The notes: generated by a model not told the origin, from the sequence alone. A DNA stretch of 64,000 bases from [Actinobacillus] rossii (GCA_900444965.1 UFRQ01000003.1:186001-250000), one strand, 5' to 3'; shown: positions 31,034-41,290, counted from the stretch's first letter. Made by a program: numbers and translations.

Positions 31034-32491
31034 TTAATTTTGTTGTAAAAGTGCGGTGTAAATTACCCTATTTTCTGAGGGTTCAATGCGTTTCTTCGCT
31101 GCTTGCATAGTTTGTTGTGCTTGTTCTGCATTTTCATACACGCCAACACCCGCAAAGACAAACATCGCTGCACCCAATACGGTACTTTCTGCCACATCTA
31201 CGACATCAATCGGCAAGCCTAAAACATCCGCACGAATTTGATTCCATAAACGATTTTTTGAACCACCTCCGACACAAATTAGGCTTTTCGCTTTGAAATG
31301 ACTGACTTGCTCAAGCACATTCAAACCTTGTTTTAGTTGGTAAGCCATATATTCCAATGCTGCACGGTAAATTTGCCCACGTTGGCTGTGCATAGAAAGC
31401 CCGACAATTTGTCCCACACCGCTGTGATGATCAGAATTAAACACGCCTTGTAACGAAATACCGCCAGCACCCGCTGGTTGTGCTTCACCTTCAGCAATCA
31501 TGGTGGAGTAATAATGTTCAGTGCCAACTACGTCGGCAAACAACAATTTACCTACCCATTCCATAATGCCTGAACCCACCCACTGCACCGCCGGATTATA
31601 AGTTTGCGATTGCGCGTCAAATTCGGTGGTTAAACCTTGCGGCACAAATTCAAAATGCGGCTCTGCTTGTTGTGTACGAGCCATCAGAATTTCCCATGTG
31701 CCTGAACTTAACACCGGTTGATTTAACGCCGCGCCTGAACCAAAAACCGCAAACTGCGTGTCATGACCACAGGAAATCACGGGAATAGGATTTAACCCAA
31801 ATTGTTCACAAAGTGAGGTCTGTAAAACGCCAATTTTTTCGCCCGCACTTTTCATTGGTGGAAAATGAGAAAGGTTTAGCCCTAATTTGGAAAGCACTTC
31901 CACATCCCAGTCATTGGCTTGTAAATTGGTCATCATCGATGTCCCCGCCATGGTTCGGTCCGTGGTCAATTCCCCTGTTAAACGGTAAGTGAGCATGGAA
32001 GAAATAAATACCCACTTATCCATTTGAGCAAAAATCTCAGGTTGATTTTCTTTGAGCCAAAGGAGTTTAAATAAGGTATTGAAACTGTATTGTCCAATGC
32101 CATTGCGTTCATATAAGGCTTTTACATCAAAATAATGGTCGAGCTTTTGCATAATGGGCAATGTACGAGGGCATTTCCACGAGATAATGGGATAAAGCTG
32201 ATTTCCATGTTGATCAAAAGGCGCACCGTCCACACCAAAGGTCGTTACACCAATACCCACGATATCCGCAAGATTGATACCTTTTACTTTTAGCGCAGTT
32301 AAAGTTTGTTCTGCACACACAGTGAGTTTTGACCAAATTTCATCAAAATCCCAAATATGGTAATCAGGACTTTCTGCACCTGTTTGCGTATTATTAGCAA
32401 GGTGATGTGCTGCGACAATTTCGCCTTGTTCATTCATAGCGATAGTGCGTAAATTGGTCGCGCCGCAATCAAAAATAAGGGCTAATTTCAT
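31034..32491 (-). CDS. fucK: L-fuculokinase
   Basis: This FGGY kinase phosphorylates L-fuculose to L-fuculose 1-phosphate. It has 485 residues with the N-terminal motif LIFDCGATNLRTIAMNE and the C-terminal adenosine motif CVGGGSKNRLWNQIRADVLG. fucK is one of the seven H. influenzae typing genes and is often missing from H. haemolyticus, so its intact presence favours H. influenzae. It starts 87 bases after fucI. Confidence 0.94.
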   Translation of the reverse strand: MKLALIFDCGATNLRTIAMNEQGEIVAAHHLANNTQTGAESPDYHIWDFDEIWSKLTVCAEQTLTALKVKGINLADIVGIGVTTFGVDGAPFDQHGNQLYPIISWKCPRTLPIMQKLDHYFDVKALYERNGIGQYSFNTLFKLLWLKENQPEIFAQMDKWVFISSMLTYRLTGELTTDRTMAGTSMMTNLQANDWDVEVLSKLGLNLSHFPPMKSAGEKIGVLQTSLCEQFGLNPIPVISCGHDTQFAVFGSGAALNQPVLSSGTWEILMARTQQAEPHFEFVPQGLTTEFDAQSQTYNPAVQWVGSGIMEWVGKLLFADVVGTEHYYSTMIAEGEAQPAGAGGISLQGVFNSDHHSGVGQIVGLSMHSQRGQIYRAALEYMAYQLKQGLNVLEQVSHFKAKSLICVGGGSKNRLWNQIRADVLGLPIDVVDVAESTVLGAAMFVFAGVGVYENAEQAQQTMQAAKKRIEPSENRVIYTALLQQN

Positions 32492-32578
32492 ATTAAGCTC
32501 CAGAAAGTGCGGTCAAAAATGGATAATTTTTTATGATTTATAGGTGGGCAGATTCGCCCACCATCTTATGTTGTTAGG

Positions 32579-34339
32579 TTATTTATAAAGTGGTCCGAAA
32601 TTCTCGCACGCACGATAATCTTGACCTTCTTTATCTTGACCAAAGCCATTCCATGCACTTGGACGGAATACTTGTTGATCATCCACATTGTGCATACAAA
32701 CCGGAATTCGCAACATAGAAGCTAAGGTAATGAGATCGGCACCAATATGACCATAAGTCGCCACACAGTGATTTGCGCCCCAGTTCGCCATCACAGAATA
32801 CACATCGGTAAATGCACCTTTACCTGTCAAACGTGGTACAAACCATGTGCAAGGCCAAGTTTCGTTAGTGCGTTTCATTAAGGTTTCATGCACTTCTTCA
32901 GGTAATTCAATTGACCAACCTTCTGCGATTTGCAATACCGGACCTAAGCCTTTGATGATATTTAAACGGTGCATCGTAAATGGCATACCGCCTTTGGTGA
33001 CGAATTGAGAAGAATAGCCACCACCACGGAAATATTCATGTACCGCAGGACACCATTTGGTATTTTCTAAACAACGTTCGCCATCTTCCGGTGTCACATC
33101 CCATGCAGGTTTAATGGTTGGTTTGCCATCCGCATAATGATGCTGACCACTGCCATCCAAGGCCGCCGACCCTGAGTTGATCAAATGGATAAAGCCGCTT
33201 TCTGGACGGAATCCTGTGACTCGTTCAACAGAATCTTGGCTCCAATAAGTACGTACATCAGCAAAGACTTGCGCTTGTCCGGTGAGTTGATGACCAAATA
33301 ACATACATACGCCATTGAGTGAGTCATTTTCTGTGGCAAGAATATGAGGCGGGCGCACACCATTCCAGTCATAAGTTGAGTTAAGCATGGCTTCCATAAA
33401 ATCGCCATTTGGTAGATGATCTGTCCAATGACGTTGACCTTGGAAACCAGCAGCAATGGCATTATGACCTAATGCTTCCTCCCCAAACCCTAATTCAGCG
33501 AGACGTGGATTACCCACCATTAAATCGCGTGCAATAATGGTCATTTTCACCACATTTGCCCAAAGTTCATCACGTTCTGCTGGTGTGCGTTGGTGTTCGG
33601 GTGTATTCACATCAACGCCTTCAGGACAATGTGCTTTCACCCAGTCAAAGGCTAATTTGAATTCTTCTTCATCATAAATATGGCGATCTAAACGACGTTT
33701 GATTTCCGTCATATCTACATATTCATTACGCATACCAAGATATTCTTGGAAGAAAGGTTGATTAACTATAGACCCCGCAATTCCCATCGAAACAGAGCCA
33801 ATAGAAAGATAAGATTTACCACGAATCGTCGCCACAGTGAGCGCGGCACGAGCAAAGCGTAGCAATTTTTCTTGTACGTCAGCAGGAATACTTGTGTCGT
33901 CAGCCTCTTGCACTTCTGTGCCATAAATAGAGAAAGCCGGTAAACCAAGTTGTGAATGGCCTGCAAGTGCCGCAGCTAAATAAACTGCCCCCGGACGTTC
34001 CGTACCGTTAAATCCCCAAATGGCTTTTGGCATATGTGGATCCATATCAATGGTTTCAGAACCATAGCACCAACAAGGAGTGACGGTAATCACCGCACCC
34101 ACATTAGCTAATTTAAATTTTTCGGCACAGGCGGCAGCTTCTGCTACACCGCCGATACAAGTATCAGCAATCACACATTCCACAAAAGAGCCATCTGTGT
34201 GACGAATGTGGGTTTGCAATAATTCCGCCACAGATTTTGCCATATTCATGGTTTGTTCTTCTAAAGATTCACGAACCCCCATTCGACGACCATCGATCGT
34301 TGGGCGAATACCAATTCTAATCGGAGTTGATTTAGTCAT
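32579..34339 (-). CDS. fucI: L-fucose isomerase
   Basis: This manganese enzyme converts L-fucose to L-fuculose and is the first gene of the catabolic operon. The 586-residue length matches the family (E. coli 591). The metal and catalytic residues expected near 337, 361 and 528 are seen in [22 protein letters not shown] and [12 protein letters not shown]. The N-terminal [20 protein letters not shown] is typical. The leader (34340-34502) holds a CRP-type site. Confidence 0.96.
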   Translation of the reverse strand: MTKSTPIRIGIRPTIDGRRMGVRESLEEQTMNMAKSVAELLQTHIRHTDGSFVECVIADTCIGGVAEAAACAEKFKLANVGAVITVTPCWCYGSETIDMDPHMPKAIWGFNGTERPGAVYLAAALAGHSQLGLPAFSIYGTEVQEADDTSIPADVQEKLLRFARAALTVATIRGKSYLSIGSVSMGIAGSIVNQPFFQEYLGMRNEYVDMTEIKRRLDRHIYDEEEFKLAFDWVKAHCPEGVDVNTPEHQRTPAERDELWANVVKMTIIARDLMVGNPRLAELGFGEEALGHNAIAAGFQGQRHWTDHLPNGDFMEAMLNSTYDWNGVRPPHILATENDSLNGVCMLFGHQLTGQAQVFADVRTYWSQDSVERVTGFRPESGFIHLINSGSAALDGSGQHHYADGKPTIKPAWDVTPEDGERCLENTKWCPAVHEYFRGGGYSSQFVTKGGMPFTMHRLNIIKGLGPVLQIAEGWSIELPEEVHETLMKRTNETWPCTWFVPRLTGKGAFTDVYSVMANWGANHCVATYGHIGADLITLASMLRIPVCMHNVDDQQVFRPSAWNGFGQDKEGQDYRACENFGPLYK

Positions 34340-34464
34340 AGACTTATTCCTTCTTAATGATTGATTACTCAGCTAACAAGATTGTTAGTACTCTGTACTG
34401 CTTGAGAATATTTTTAACTGCCTACAAAGAAGAACCTAATCTTTTTTCAATTTTGTGTGATTTT

Positions 34465-34480
34465 CGTGACAAAGATCACA
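34465..34480 (-). promoter_or_regulatory. CRP-type site upstream of fucI
   Basis: CGTGA-CAAAGA-TCACA differs from the consensus TGTGA-N6-TCACA at one position and lies about 125 bases before the fucI start. It is consistent with glucose repression of fucose use. Confidence 0.65.
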
Positions 34481-34482
34481 TA

Positions 34483-34526
34483 TTTCGGTCAAAAATACCC
34501 ATAAAAAATGCCCGATTTGGTCATTA
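34483..34526. promoter_or_regulatory. Possible FucR operator repeats upstream of fucI
   Basis: TTTCGGTCAAAAAT (34483-34496) and ATTTGGTCATTA (34515-34526) resemble each other and similar elements upstream of fucR. The repetition in both promoters suggests operators for the DeoR-type FucR. The second copy overlaps the fucR terminator. Confidence 0.35.
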
Positions 34527-34549
34527 AATAAAACCAATCGGGCATTTCG
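34505..34549 (-). terminator. Terminator of fucR
   Basis: ATGCCCGATTTGGT and ACCAATCGGGCAT pair with a one-base bulge; on the minus strand the stem is followed by T6. It separates fucR from the fucI promoter. Confidence 0.75.
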
Positions 34550-34559
34550 TGCAATCTAA

Positions 34560-35312
34560 TTATGCTGTTAAAATCAAAATATCATGTTCGTGGCAATAAT
34601 GTTCCAATTCATCAGGCAACCCTTTATCGGTAGATAACACATCCATTTGAGAAAGATCACCTAACAAAATCAGATTTTTCTTTTCAAATTTAGAACTATC
34701 TACAATCAAAATTTTTTGCCCTGATGCATCAATCATCTTCCGTTTCAAGGAAGCATTAACTTCGTTACTCTCCCAAATTTTTCCCTGACTATCCACACCA
34801 GAGCAAGAGAATACGCCAATATCAATATGTAAACGTTCTAGCAATTTCTCAGATAATGGACCATAAAAGGCATCATATTTACTTGAGTACACACCACCTG
34901 TGGCTATAGTTCGGATATTCGGCTTGTTCACTAATGCCATAATATTATGCATTGAGTTCGTCACAACAGTACAAGGAATATCTGGAATCTGTTGAGCAAA
35001 ATACCAGCTTGTTGAACTGGCATCTAAACCTATTACCGCGCCCTCAAACACATAAGCAATCGCATTTAATGTGATGGCTTTTTTATTTTCTGCATTCGTG
35101 CGCTGACGAATTTGAAATGAACTGCCAATATCACGAGTCTTGATACTCACAGCGCCACCATGCGTTCGATAAATTAACCCACGCTCAGCCAGTTCCCCTA
35201 GATCTCGGCGAATAGTCTCAACAGAAACAGAAAATTCCTTTGCCAGTTCAGCTACTGATGCATTTCCTGCTAAATTGATTTGCTGCAAAATTAAATCTTC
35301 ACGCTTTTGCAT
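34560..35312 (-). CDS. fucR: Fucose operon regulator, DeoR family
   Basis: This DNA-binding regulator responds to a fucose metabolite (fuculose 1-phosphate in E. coli, where it activates). It has 250 residues. The N-terminal DeoR helix-turn-helix (residues about 6-57: SVAELAKEFSVSVETIRRDL) is followed by the sugar-phosphate-binding DeoRC domain (TNSMHNIMALVNKP, ATGGVYSSKYDAFYGP, GVFSCSGVDSQG). It is upstream of, and on the same strand as, fucI but has its own terminator, so it is a separate transcript. Confidence 0.92.
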   Translation of the reverse strand: MQKREDLILQQINLAGNASVAELAKEFSVSVETIRRDLGELAERGLIYRTHGGAVSIKTRDIGSSFQIRQRTNAENKKAITLNAIAYVFEGAVIGLDASSTSWYFAQQIPDIPCTVVTNSMHNIMALVNKPNIRTIATGGVYSSKYDAFYGPLSEKLLERLHIDIGVFSCSGVDSQGKIWESNEVNASLKRKMIDASGQKILIVDSSKFEKKNLILLGDLSQMDVLSTDKGLPDELEHYCHEHDILILTA

Positions 35313-35330
35313 AATAACCCCATCACAATT

Positions 35331-35359
35331 CGGTCAAAACGGTTAAATCGGTCATTTAA
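35331..35359. promoter_or_regulatory. Triple CGGT repeat upstream of fucR (possible autoregulatory operator)
   Basis: CGGTCAAAA, CGGTTAAAT and CGGTCATTT occur in tandem within about 28 bases, in phase with roughly one helical turn. The same core occurs upstream of fucI. Confidence 0.35.
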
Positions 35360-35438
35360 TTATAAACAGTAAGCGGATATTTATTCCAATTTTATACATC
35401 ATCACTAAAACACAATAAATTTTCACCGCACTTAGCAT

Positions 35439-36509
35439 TTAAAAATCTGATTTATCAACCATCGTATCTGGCCATGCATTCACGACCGCTTTCACTAATG
35501 TCGCTAATGGTATGGCAAAAAATACCCCCCAAAAACCCCATAATCCGCCAAAAATTAAGACTGCAACAATGATAGTCAATGGATGCAAATTCACTGCCTC
35601 AGAAAATAAAAACGGCACTAATAAGTTACCATCAAGTAATTGTGAAACTACGTAAGCAATGAGTAAATACCAAAAAGTAGAATGATCGCCAAATTGCGCA
35701 AAAGCAACGATAACCACAGGAATTGTGACTAATACAGCGCCAACATAAGGAATTAATACGGATAACCCTACGGCAACGGCGAGTAAAAGTGGGTAATTTA
35801 AGCCAAAAAATAAGAAAATAATATAAGTTACTATCGTCACAATTGCGATTTCAAGCAATTTACCTCGAATATAATTGGCAATCTGCTGCTGCATTTCTAC
35901 CCAAACATTAAAGGCTAAAGTTCGATTTTTAGGTAAAAAACGTACCAATGACCCAAGTAATGTCTCTTTATCTTTTAACATAAAAAACATCATAAGTGGC
36001 ACTAAAAATGCATAAATCCCAATTGTCACCATATTCATAATGGAACTTAGCGAAAATTTGACCGCACTTTCACCAAAAGTCAGAATTTTCTCGCGTGTGG
36101 AGCTAAATACACTATCGACCATTTGGTAATCCACTAATTCAGGATAGTTTTCTGGTAATGTGGCGACCCAAGCATGCAAGCGATTAAACATATTTGGTAA
36201 ATCACTTAATAATTTAATAGTCTGATTTACCAAACTTGGCACCATGCCTAATACAATTGCCAGTACTAATGCAATGAATCCACCTAGTATGATAGTAATT
36301 GCCAACATACGTGGCACCTTAACTTTCTGGTGTATAAATTTAATCGGAATCTCAAGTAGATAGGCTAATACAATAGCAATAAGTAAAGGCGCAATAAGAT
36401 CACTAAAAAAATAAATCGCCACAAAGCCAAATAAAAGAATGGCTGCTAACCCCATAGCTTGTGGATCGCTGAATCGACGTTCATACCAGCTTTTAAAAAA
36501 ATCAATCAT
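35439..36509 (-). CDS. AI-2E/PerM-family membrane protein
   Basis: This inner-membrane protein of 356 residues from ATG 36509 (an upstream TTG would add five residues) shows the UPF0118/AI-2E transporter pattern: N-terminal pair of helices ([31 protein letters not shown]), a soluble segment, then [22 protein letters not shown] and a C-terminal [19 protein letters not shown] helix. Family members export autoinducer-2 or act as Na+/H+ antiporters; the substrate is unknown here. The gene carries an internal uptake signal. It is divergent from arfA. Confidence 0.87.
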   Translation of the reverse strand: MIDFFKSWYERRFSDPQAMGLAAILLFGFVAIYFFSDLIAPLLIAIVLAYLLEIPIKFIHQKVKVPRMLAITIILGGFIALVLAIVLGMVPSLVNQTIKLLSDLPNMFNRLHAWVATLPENYPELVDYQMVDSVFSSTREKILTFGESAVKFSLSSIMNMVTIGIYAFLVPLMMFFMLKDKETLLGSLVRFLPKNRTLAFNVWVEMQQQIANYIRGKLLEIAIVTIVTYIIFLFFGLNYPLLLAVAVGLSVLIPYVGAVLVTIPVVIVAFAQFGDHSTFWYLLIAYVVSQLLDGNLLVPFLFSEAVNLHPLTIIVAVLIFGGLWGFWGVFFAIPLATLVKAVVNAWPDTMVDKSDF

Positions 36510-36602
36510 CCGAATATCCCTCAAATAAAAATTTTATTGATTATAAGTTAAAATTCCGTGGATTTACATATATAATGGGCGCCATTTCTTAGGAGGGAAA
36601 AT

Positions 36603-36887
36603 ATGGCAAAGAAAAAACAAATGCGCCTTAATGTTTCCAATATACAAGGCACAACCACTTACCAACATACACGTGGTGAGATAAAAAATAACGCAATTCA
36701 AGCATTATTACACGATCGTTTATTTCGTCAGCGAATTGAAAAAAAATTAAAAGGCAAAGGCAGTTATCAGCGTAAAGCGAAACATACGTTTCATGACTTT
36801 GAAAAGCCCGATCATAAAATATCTATTTTGAGAAATTTTATGATCGGGTTTTTCTCAATCAATTTAGCTAGCACAACAAAATATTAG
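36603..36887 (+). CDS. arfA: Alternative ribosome-rescue factor ArfA
   Basis: It rescues ribosomes stalled on mRNAs without a stop codon when tmRNA fails, recruiting RF2. The core matches E. coli Arf[38 protein letters not shown]. The C-terminal part is hydrophobic ([11 protein letters not shown]), which in E. coli marks full-length protein for degradation. A strong intrinsic terminator lies inside the coding region (36807-36853), so most transcripts should lack a stop codon and need tmRNA: this is the known ArfA regulation. The product of truncated mRNA would keep the RF2-binding core. AGGAGG at 36591-36596 precedes the ATG. Confidence 0.9.
   Translation: MAKKKQMRLNVSNIQGTTTYQHTRGEIKNNAIQALLHDRLFRQRIEKKLKGKGSYQRKAKHTFHDFEKPDHKISILRNFMIGFFSINLASTTKY
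36807..36853 (+). terminator. Intrinsic terminator inside arfA
   Basis: Arms 36807-36820 (CCCGATCATAAAAT) and 36835-36848 are exact complements over 14 bp with a 14-base loop, followed by T5. It lies inside the open reading frame about 34 bases before the stop, producing non-stop mRNA. Confidence 0.9.
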
Positions 36888-36895
36888 AGGTAAAT

Positions 36896-37189
36896 ATGTC
36901 AGTAAAAACAGAACTTTTATATAGCAATAATTGGAATGTGCGTATTAGTGACCCTGGTGAAGAAGGCGCAACAAGCCACTTTTTCGAAACCATTTATATC
37001 ACATTAACAGCACATATTGATGGCAATGACGTACAATATGAATTTACACGCAAAGTTGAAAATGAAGTAAAAATTCACCGCACTTTTAATGACTTAAATG
37101 AACTATTTATTTTCTTAGCTGATTATTTAGATCCTGTTTCATTGGGTAATTTAGGCGTAAAAATCGGACAATTAGGTTTAGTGAAATAA
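36896..37189 (+). CDS. Small conserved protein of unknown function
   Basis: The protein has 97 residues, acidic, no membrane segment. Pattern: an N-terminal beta-rich half (LLYSNNWNVRISDPGEEGATSHF, then TIYITLTAHIDGN) and a short helical C-terminus. I recall similar short proteins only in Pasteurellaceae (DUF5377-like) and cannot give a function. AGAGG precedes the ATG. It begins 8 bases after arfA, so it is expressed from read-through past the arfA terminator or from its own promoter. An uptake signal lies inside (near 37078). Confidence 0.6.
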   Translation: MSVKTELLYSNNWNVRISDPGEEGATSHFFETIYITLTAHIDGNDVQYEFTRKVENEVKIHRTFNDLNELFIFLADYLDPVSLGNLGVKIGQLGLVK

Positions 37190-37205
37190 ACACAGAAGTG
37201 CGGTC

Positions 37206-37238
37206 AAAAAAAGGGCTGCTTTTCGCATCCCTTTTTTT
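37206..37238. terminator. Terminator between the small protein gene and ribB
   Basis: AAAAAAAGGG...TGC and GCA...CCCTTTTTTT form an imperfect hairpin flanked by A and T runs, able to work for both convergent transcripts. Confidence 0.7.
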
Positions 37239-37246
37239 AACTTAAA

Positions 37247-37891
37247 CTAACAATGATATTTTTGACGATATGCAATGAGATCTTCAATTGTCATAATGAC
37301 ATAACCAAATTTTTTCACAAATTCAACTAACTCTGGTGTTCTTGCCATTGTGCCGTCATCATTTGTAATTTCACAAATCACACCTGCTTCTTTGAAACCA
37401 GCTAAACGCGCCAAATCTACAGCGGCTTCAGTATGACCAGCACGAGAAAAAACTCCACCTTCTACGGCACGTAATGGGAATACATGTCCAGGGCGATGTA
37501 AATCAGCCGATGTCGCCCCATCTTTAATCGCAGTTTTTATTGTGGTTACACGATCTGCTGCTGAAACACCAGTTGAAACTCCCGTTGCCGCTTCAATTGT
37601 CACAGTAAATGCGGTTTTATTTACGCTTGTATTGTCCGCAACCATAGGGGGTAAATCTAATTGTTTACACAACTCATCAGTAATGCATAAACAAACAATA
37701 CCGCTACCATAACGAATTAATTTCGCCATTTGCTCGGGGGTAATCGTTTCGGCAGGAAAAATAAGGTCGCCCTCATTTTCACGGTTTTCGTCGTCTAAAA
37801 CAAGAACTCCGTTGCCTTGTTTGAAAGCGGTAATTGCATTGATAACACGTTCTTCTGACGTGCCAAATTGAGATAACAAAGACTGATTCAT
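37247..37891 (-). CDS. ribB: 3,4-dihydroxy-2-butanone 4-phosphate synthase
   Basis: It converts ribulose 5-phosphate to the four-carbon precursor of riboflavin plus formate. It has 214 residues, the stand-alone RibB length. Motifs: [18 protein letters not shown] near residue 30 (metal ligand glutamate and catalytic residues) and [10 protein letters not shown] with [14 protein letters not shown] near residue 150. Expression is very likely controlled by the FMN riboswitch and its terminator upstream (37944-38091). Confidence 0.96.
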   Translation of the reverse strand: MNQSLLSQFGTSEERVINAITAFKQGNGVLVLDDENRENEGDLIFPAETITPEQMAKLIRYGSGIVCLCITDELCKQLDLPPMVADNTSVNKTAFTVTIEAATGVSTGVSAADRVTTIKTAIKDGATSADLHRPGHVFPLRAVEGGVFSRAGHTEAAVDLARLAGFKEAGVICEITNDDGTMARTPELVEFVKKFGYVIMTIEDLIAYRQKYHC

Positions 37892-37943
37892 AGTAATACC
37901 TTTCTAAAATTCATGAAATACCAGAATCAGGGCGTAAGAAATG

Positions 37944-37971
37944 ACAAAAACAAGTTTTAAAAAAACTTGTT
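37944..37971 (-). terminator. Riboswitch-controlled terminator upstream of ribB
   Basis: AACAAGTTTT (37949-37958) pairs with AAAACTTGTT (37962-37971); on the minus strand the stem is followed by T5. It lies between the FMN aptamer and ribB, where an FMN-dependent expression platform is expected. Confidence 0.75.
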
Positions 37972-37973
37972 AA

Positions 37974-38091
37974 TTCTCTTTCATCCAGACTTTTACTGTT
38001 GGCTTTGGAATTTCACCAAATCTGCTGACTTCATATATATGAACGCTCGCGGGCTTGACCGCCAGTAGGGAATTACACCCTGCCCTGAGAA
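37974..38091 (-). ncRNA. FMN riboswitch (RFN element)
   Basis: On the minus strand the conserved RFN blocks are all present in order: CAGGGCAGGGTG, AATTCCCTACTGGCGGT, AAGCCCGCGAGC, then CAGATTTGGTG, AAATTCC, GCCAACAGT, and AGTCTGGATGAAAGAGAA. The closing helix P1 is TTCTC/GAGAA. It senses flavin mononucleotide and turns ribB off. Confidence 0.93.
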
Positions 38092-38146
38092 CTCGTTCAT
38101 TATAGGTAAAGGTGTTAGGAAAAGAAAGTTTTATTATGCACAAATA

Positions 38147-38174
38147 TGAAAAAACCTTTCATCAAGAAAGGTTT
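38147..38174 (-). terminator. Terminator of pflA
   Basis: AAACCTTTC (38152-38160) and GAAAGGTTT (38166-38174) pair perfectly; on the minus strand T residues follow. Confidence 0.75.
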
Positions 38175-38185
38175 CCAAATAGCTA

Positions 38186-38923
38186 TTAATATTTGACTTC
38201 ATGCCCATAACTCTCTAGCAACGCTTTAATATGTTGCATCGATTCTTTTGTAGGCGGTTTGACATCTTCCAATTTATATTCATCGCCTAGCACAGCCCAT
38301 TTATGAGCCCCCAAACGATGATAAGGTAATAATTCAATTTTTTCTACATTTTTCATATTTTGTGTAAATTGACCGAGTAAATGAAGATCATCATCGTTAT
38401 CTGTATAACCGGACACAACTACATGACGGATCCATGTACGTTGATTACGTTTTTCAAGATATTTCGCAAATTCGATCACACGTTTATTCGGCACGCCAAT
38501 TAGACTTTGGTGAATACGGTCATTCATTTGTTTCAAATCAAGTAACACAAGATCGGTCACATCAAGCAACTCATCAATATGCTCATAATGCCGCACAAAA
38601 CCATTTGTGTCTAAGCAAGTATTAATACCTTCCGCTTTACAAGCACGGAACCAATCACGCACGAATTCGACTTGCAATATGGCTTCGCCACCTGAAGCTG
38701 TAACACCACCGCCCGTCGCATTCATAAAATGGCGATAGGTCACGACTTCTTTCATTAAATCTTCTACTGAAATTTCTTTACCACCGTCCAAATCCCATGT
38801 ATCACGGTTATGGCAGTATAGACATTTCATCAAGCAACCTTGTAAAAATAAAATAAAACGAATCCCTGGCCCATCTACAGTGCCACAAGATTCAAACGAA
38901 TGGTAACGTCCTAAAATCGCCAT
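38186..38923 (-). CDS. pflA: Pyruvate formate-lyase activating enzyme
   Basis: This radical-SAM enzyme installs the glycyl radical on pyruvate formate-lyase for anaerobic fermentation. It has 245 residues. The CxxxCxxC iron-sulfur motif is in [16 protein letters not shown] near residue 30, and the glycine-rich SAM-binding segment [14 protein letters not shown] near residue 73. The pflB gene is not adjacent in this window. Confidence 0.95.
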   Translation of the reverse strand: MAILGRYHSFESCGTVDGPGIRFILFLQGCLMKCLYCHNRDTWDLDGGKEISVEDLMKEVVTYRHFMNATGGGVTASGGEAILQVEFVRDWFRACKAEGINTCLDTNGFVRHYEHIDELLDVTDLVLLDLKQMNDRIHQSLIGVPNKRVIEFAKYLEKRNQRTWIRHVVVSGYTDNDDDLHLLGQFTQNMKNVEKIELLPYHRLGAHKWAVLGDEYKLEDVKPPTKESMQHIKALLESYGHEVKY

Positions 38924-39011
38924 AAATCAATTCCTAAACAGCTAAATAACGGCGTGATTGTAACAAATATTTAAATTTTTTTCAGAAGATTTATCAAATT
39001 TATTGATACAT

Positions 39012-40133
39012 TTACCAATGCCTACGATAGCAACCATCTTCGCATACAATAAGATCTTGCAATTCTAAATCAAGCAGTTGCATGAGTAAGATTTCTACAT
39101 TTAACCCTGTTTTTACCGCAAGTTGATCAATACTTATCAACTCGTGGGTAATCATCTTAAATAATACAGGATGAGCTGGTTCTATATGTGATGTAACCAC
39201 TTTAGATACTGAAAGTGCGGTGGGTTTTGGCTGTGTTTTCGTTATGTCTTGATGACTCGTCAGAATATAAGACGGTAAATTTTCCAGAATATCTTTTACA
39301 TCTTCCACAAGCATCGCACCTTGCTTGATTAATTTATGACACCCTTGACTCGAGTCATTTTGTAAACTTCCTGGAATTGCAAATACTTCGCGATTTTGCT
39401 CTAATGCAAGGCGCGCAGTAATAAGCGAACCACTACGCTCCGTCGCTTCAACCACTAAAGTTGCAAGCGATAAACCACTAATAATACGATTGCGTCGAGG
39501 AAAATTCGCTGGAATAGGCGGCTGGCTGGGCGCAAACTCAGAAACTAATGCCCCGCCATTTTCAATCATTTGTTGGGCAAGCCTTTGATGTTTTGCAGGA
39601 TATACTCTATCTAAACCATTTCCAAGTATACCAATGGTTTTCCCTTTTACATCCACAACCGCTTGATGACTAAAACCGTCAATACCAAGCGCAAGCCCAC
39701 TTGTAACAATAAACCCTGCGCTCCAAAGTTCTGAAGCAAAATATTTTGCCCAATATTCACCATAACTTGTACAATAACGACTGCCAACTATCGCAATTTG
39801 GGGTTCGGATAAGACATTTACATCACCTTGTATATACAAAATAACCGGTGCATCCTCAATTTGTTTTAAAAGGTAAGGATAGTCAGGATGCAAAAGATGA
39901 AGAATGTGATTACCTTGTTTCTCTCCCCATTCCAATTGAGGTTGAATAAATTTTTGTTCAGGGACAAACCAACGTTGAATTTGTGACGAATTCCATCCCA
40001 TTAATCGAAATGCCTCTTGATCATAATTTAGCAAATCACCAATATTAATTTGCGTTAATAAATCACTAATAGCACTCGCACCCAAACGAGGAATTTGTTG
40101 TAATCGAAGAAAAATTTCTGTGTAATCTATCAT
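39012..40133 (-). CDS. dprA: DNA-protecting protein DprA
   Basis: It binds incoming single-stranded DNA during natural transformation and loads RecA. The start ATG 40133 gives 373 residues; a GTG three codons upstream is possible. The Rossmann-fold DNA-binding region shows [33 protein letters not shown] and [14 protein letters not shown], plus [22 protein letters not shown]-terminal winged-helix-like part follows ([21 protein letters not shown]). It is a competence gene, matching the abundant uptake signals. Confidence 0.95.
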   Translation of the reverse strand: MIDYTEIFLRLQQIPRLGASAISDLLTQINIGDLLNYDQEAFRLMGWNSSQIQRWFVPEQKFIQPQLEWGEKQGNHILHLLHPDYPYLLKQIEDAPVILYIQGDVNVLSEPQIAIVGSRYCTSYGEYWAKYFASELWSAGFIVTSGLALGIDGFSHQAVVDVKGKTIGILGNGLDRVYPAKHQRLAQQMIENGGALVSEFAPSQPPIPANFPRRNRIISGLSLATLVVEATERSGSLITARLALEQNREVFAIPGSLQNDSSQGCHKLIKQGAMLVEDVKDILENLPSYILTSHQDITKTQPKPTALSVSKVVTSHIEPAHPVLFKMITHELISIDQLAVKTGLNVEILLMQLLDLELQDLIVCEDGCYRRHW

Positions 40134-40270
40134 AAATTTCACCGCACTTTTTATCTAATACTAGACAAGTCCGATGAAATCGGGCGAGTTTTTTATTTTG
40201 ACTTTGGAATCATGATCACAAAAATCCATTTATTGATCTCAAATACCCATAAAAAGATTCTGAAATCGTC

Positions 40271-41152
40271 CTAACTTTGCAAGGTTTCCCAAAATGCTTT
40301 AATTGTCGGTAAGGTCAAGTATCGTTTTTGCACACAAATACCTAATTCAAAAGGCTCAATAGGCGAATCCAAATGCAAAGCAGACACACGTGTATGCAAA
40401 GGGCTATTTCTAATAACCACATCAGGCAATAATGCTAATCCACAACCTAGCGCAACCATAGGCATTATCCCTTCATGACCTGACACCGTCGCATAAATCT
40501 TCGGGTGTCTAATTTTCTTTTCTCGTAACCATTGATCAATGCGCTGACGAGCCATACCGTCTGCAGGCAGAATAAAAGGCATTTGTTGCCAATCTACAGG
40601 GTTTTGTTGCAAAAGTTGTGTTGCTGTACAAGCCACTCGCGGTACAATAAATGATAACGAAATATCATCAATATGATGAAAGGCTAGAGTATTTGGAAAG
40701 TTCAAAGGGCGACCTGCTAAAGCGAGATCCGCTTGTTGACTTTGCACCTGTTGTACTGCCATTGCAGCATTTCCTGTCGTAAGTTGTATTTCTACTTTGG
40801 GATAACGCACTCGAAACTTTTCTAAAACTTGTGGTAAATGGCTATACGCTGCGGTTACGGAGCAAAATAATTTTAATTCACCTGATAACTCATCAGAATT
40901 GCTCCGGACTTGTTGCTTAAATTGTTGCCAGTTTGTCCAATTTTGTTGGGCAAAATATAAAAACTGTTCTCCTGTCTCAGTGAGTAAGACTTTGCGATTA
41001 TCACGCAAAAATAAAGGTTGACCTAACTCCTCCTCCATACGCTGAATTTGGCGTGAAAGCGTCGAAAGCGACATATGATTTTGTGTCGCTGTTTTAGTAA
41101 AGGATTGGGTTTGCGTCAGGTGAAGAAAAATATTTAAATCATCAAAATTCAT
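40271..41152 (-). CDS. ilvY: LysR-type regulator IlvY
   Basis: It activates the divergent ilvC gene in response to acetohydroxy acid substrates. From ATG 41152 the protein has 293 residues: a LysR helix-turn-helix (MNFDDLNIFLHLTQTQSFTK, SLSTLSRQIQRMEEELG) and an effector-binding domain (LKLFCSVTAAYSHLPQVLEKF, GHEGIMPMVALGCGLALLPD). The head-to-head arrangement with ilvC and a 138-base gap are as in E. coli. Confidence 0.92.
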   Translation of the reverse strand: MNFDDLNIFLHLTQTQSFTKTATQNHMSLSTLSRQIQRMEEELGQPLFLRDNRKVLLTETGEQFLYFAQQNWTNWQQFKQQVRSNSDELSGELKLFCSVTAAYSHLPQVLEKFRVRYPKVEIQLTTGNAAMAVQQVQSQQADLALAGRPLNFPNTLAFHHIDDISLSFIVPRVACTATQLLQQNPVDWQQMPFILPADGMARQRIDQWLREKKIRHPKIYATVSGHEGIMPMVALGCGLALLPDVVIRNSPLHTRVSALHLDSPIEPFELGICVQKRYLTLPTIKAFWETLQS

Positions 41153-41290
41153 AAAATTTAACCGCACTTTAGTAATTAATACTTGCAATATATGCAATAT
41201 TAAGTCCCAATAATATCAATTTACGCAACATAAAAAAAGCGTATAATGACAATTATCTAAAACACCCCATTTATTCATAAGGAAAACAAA

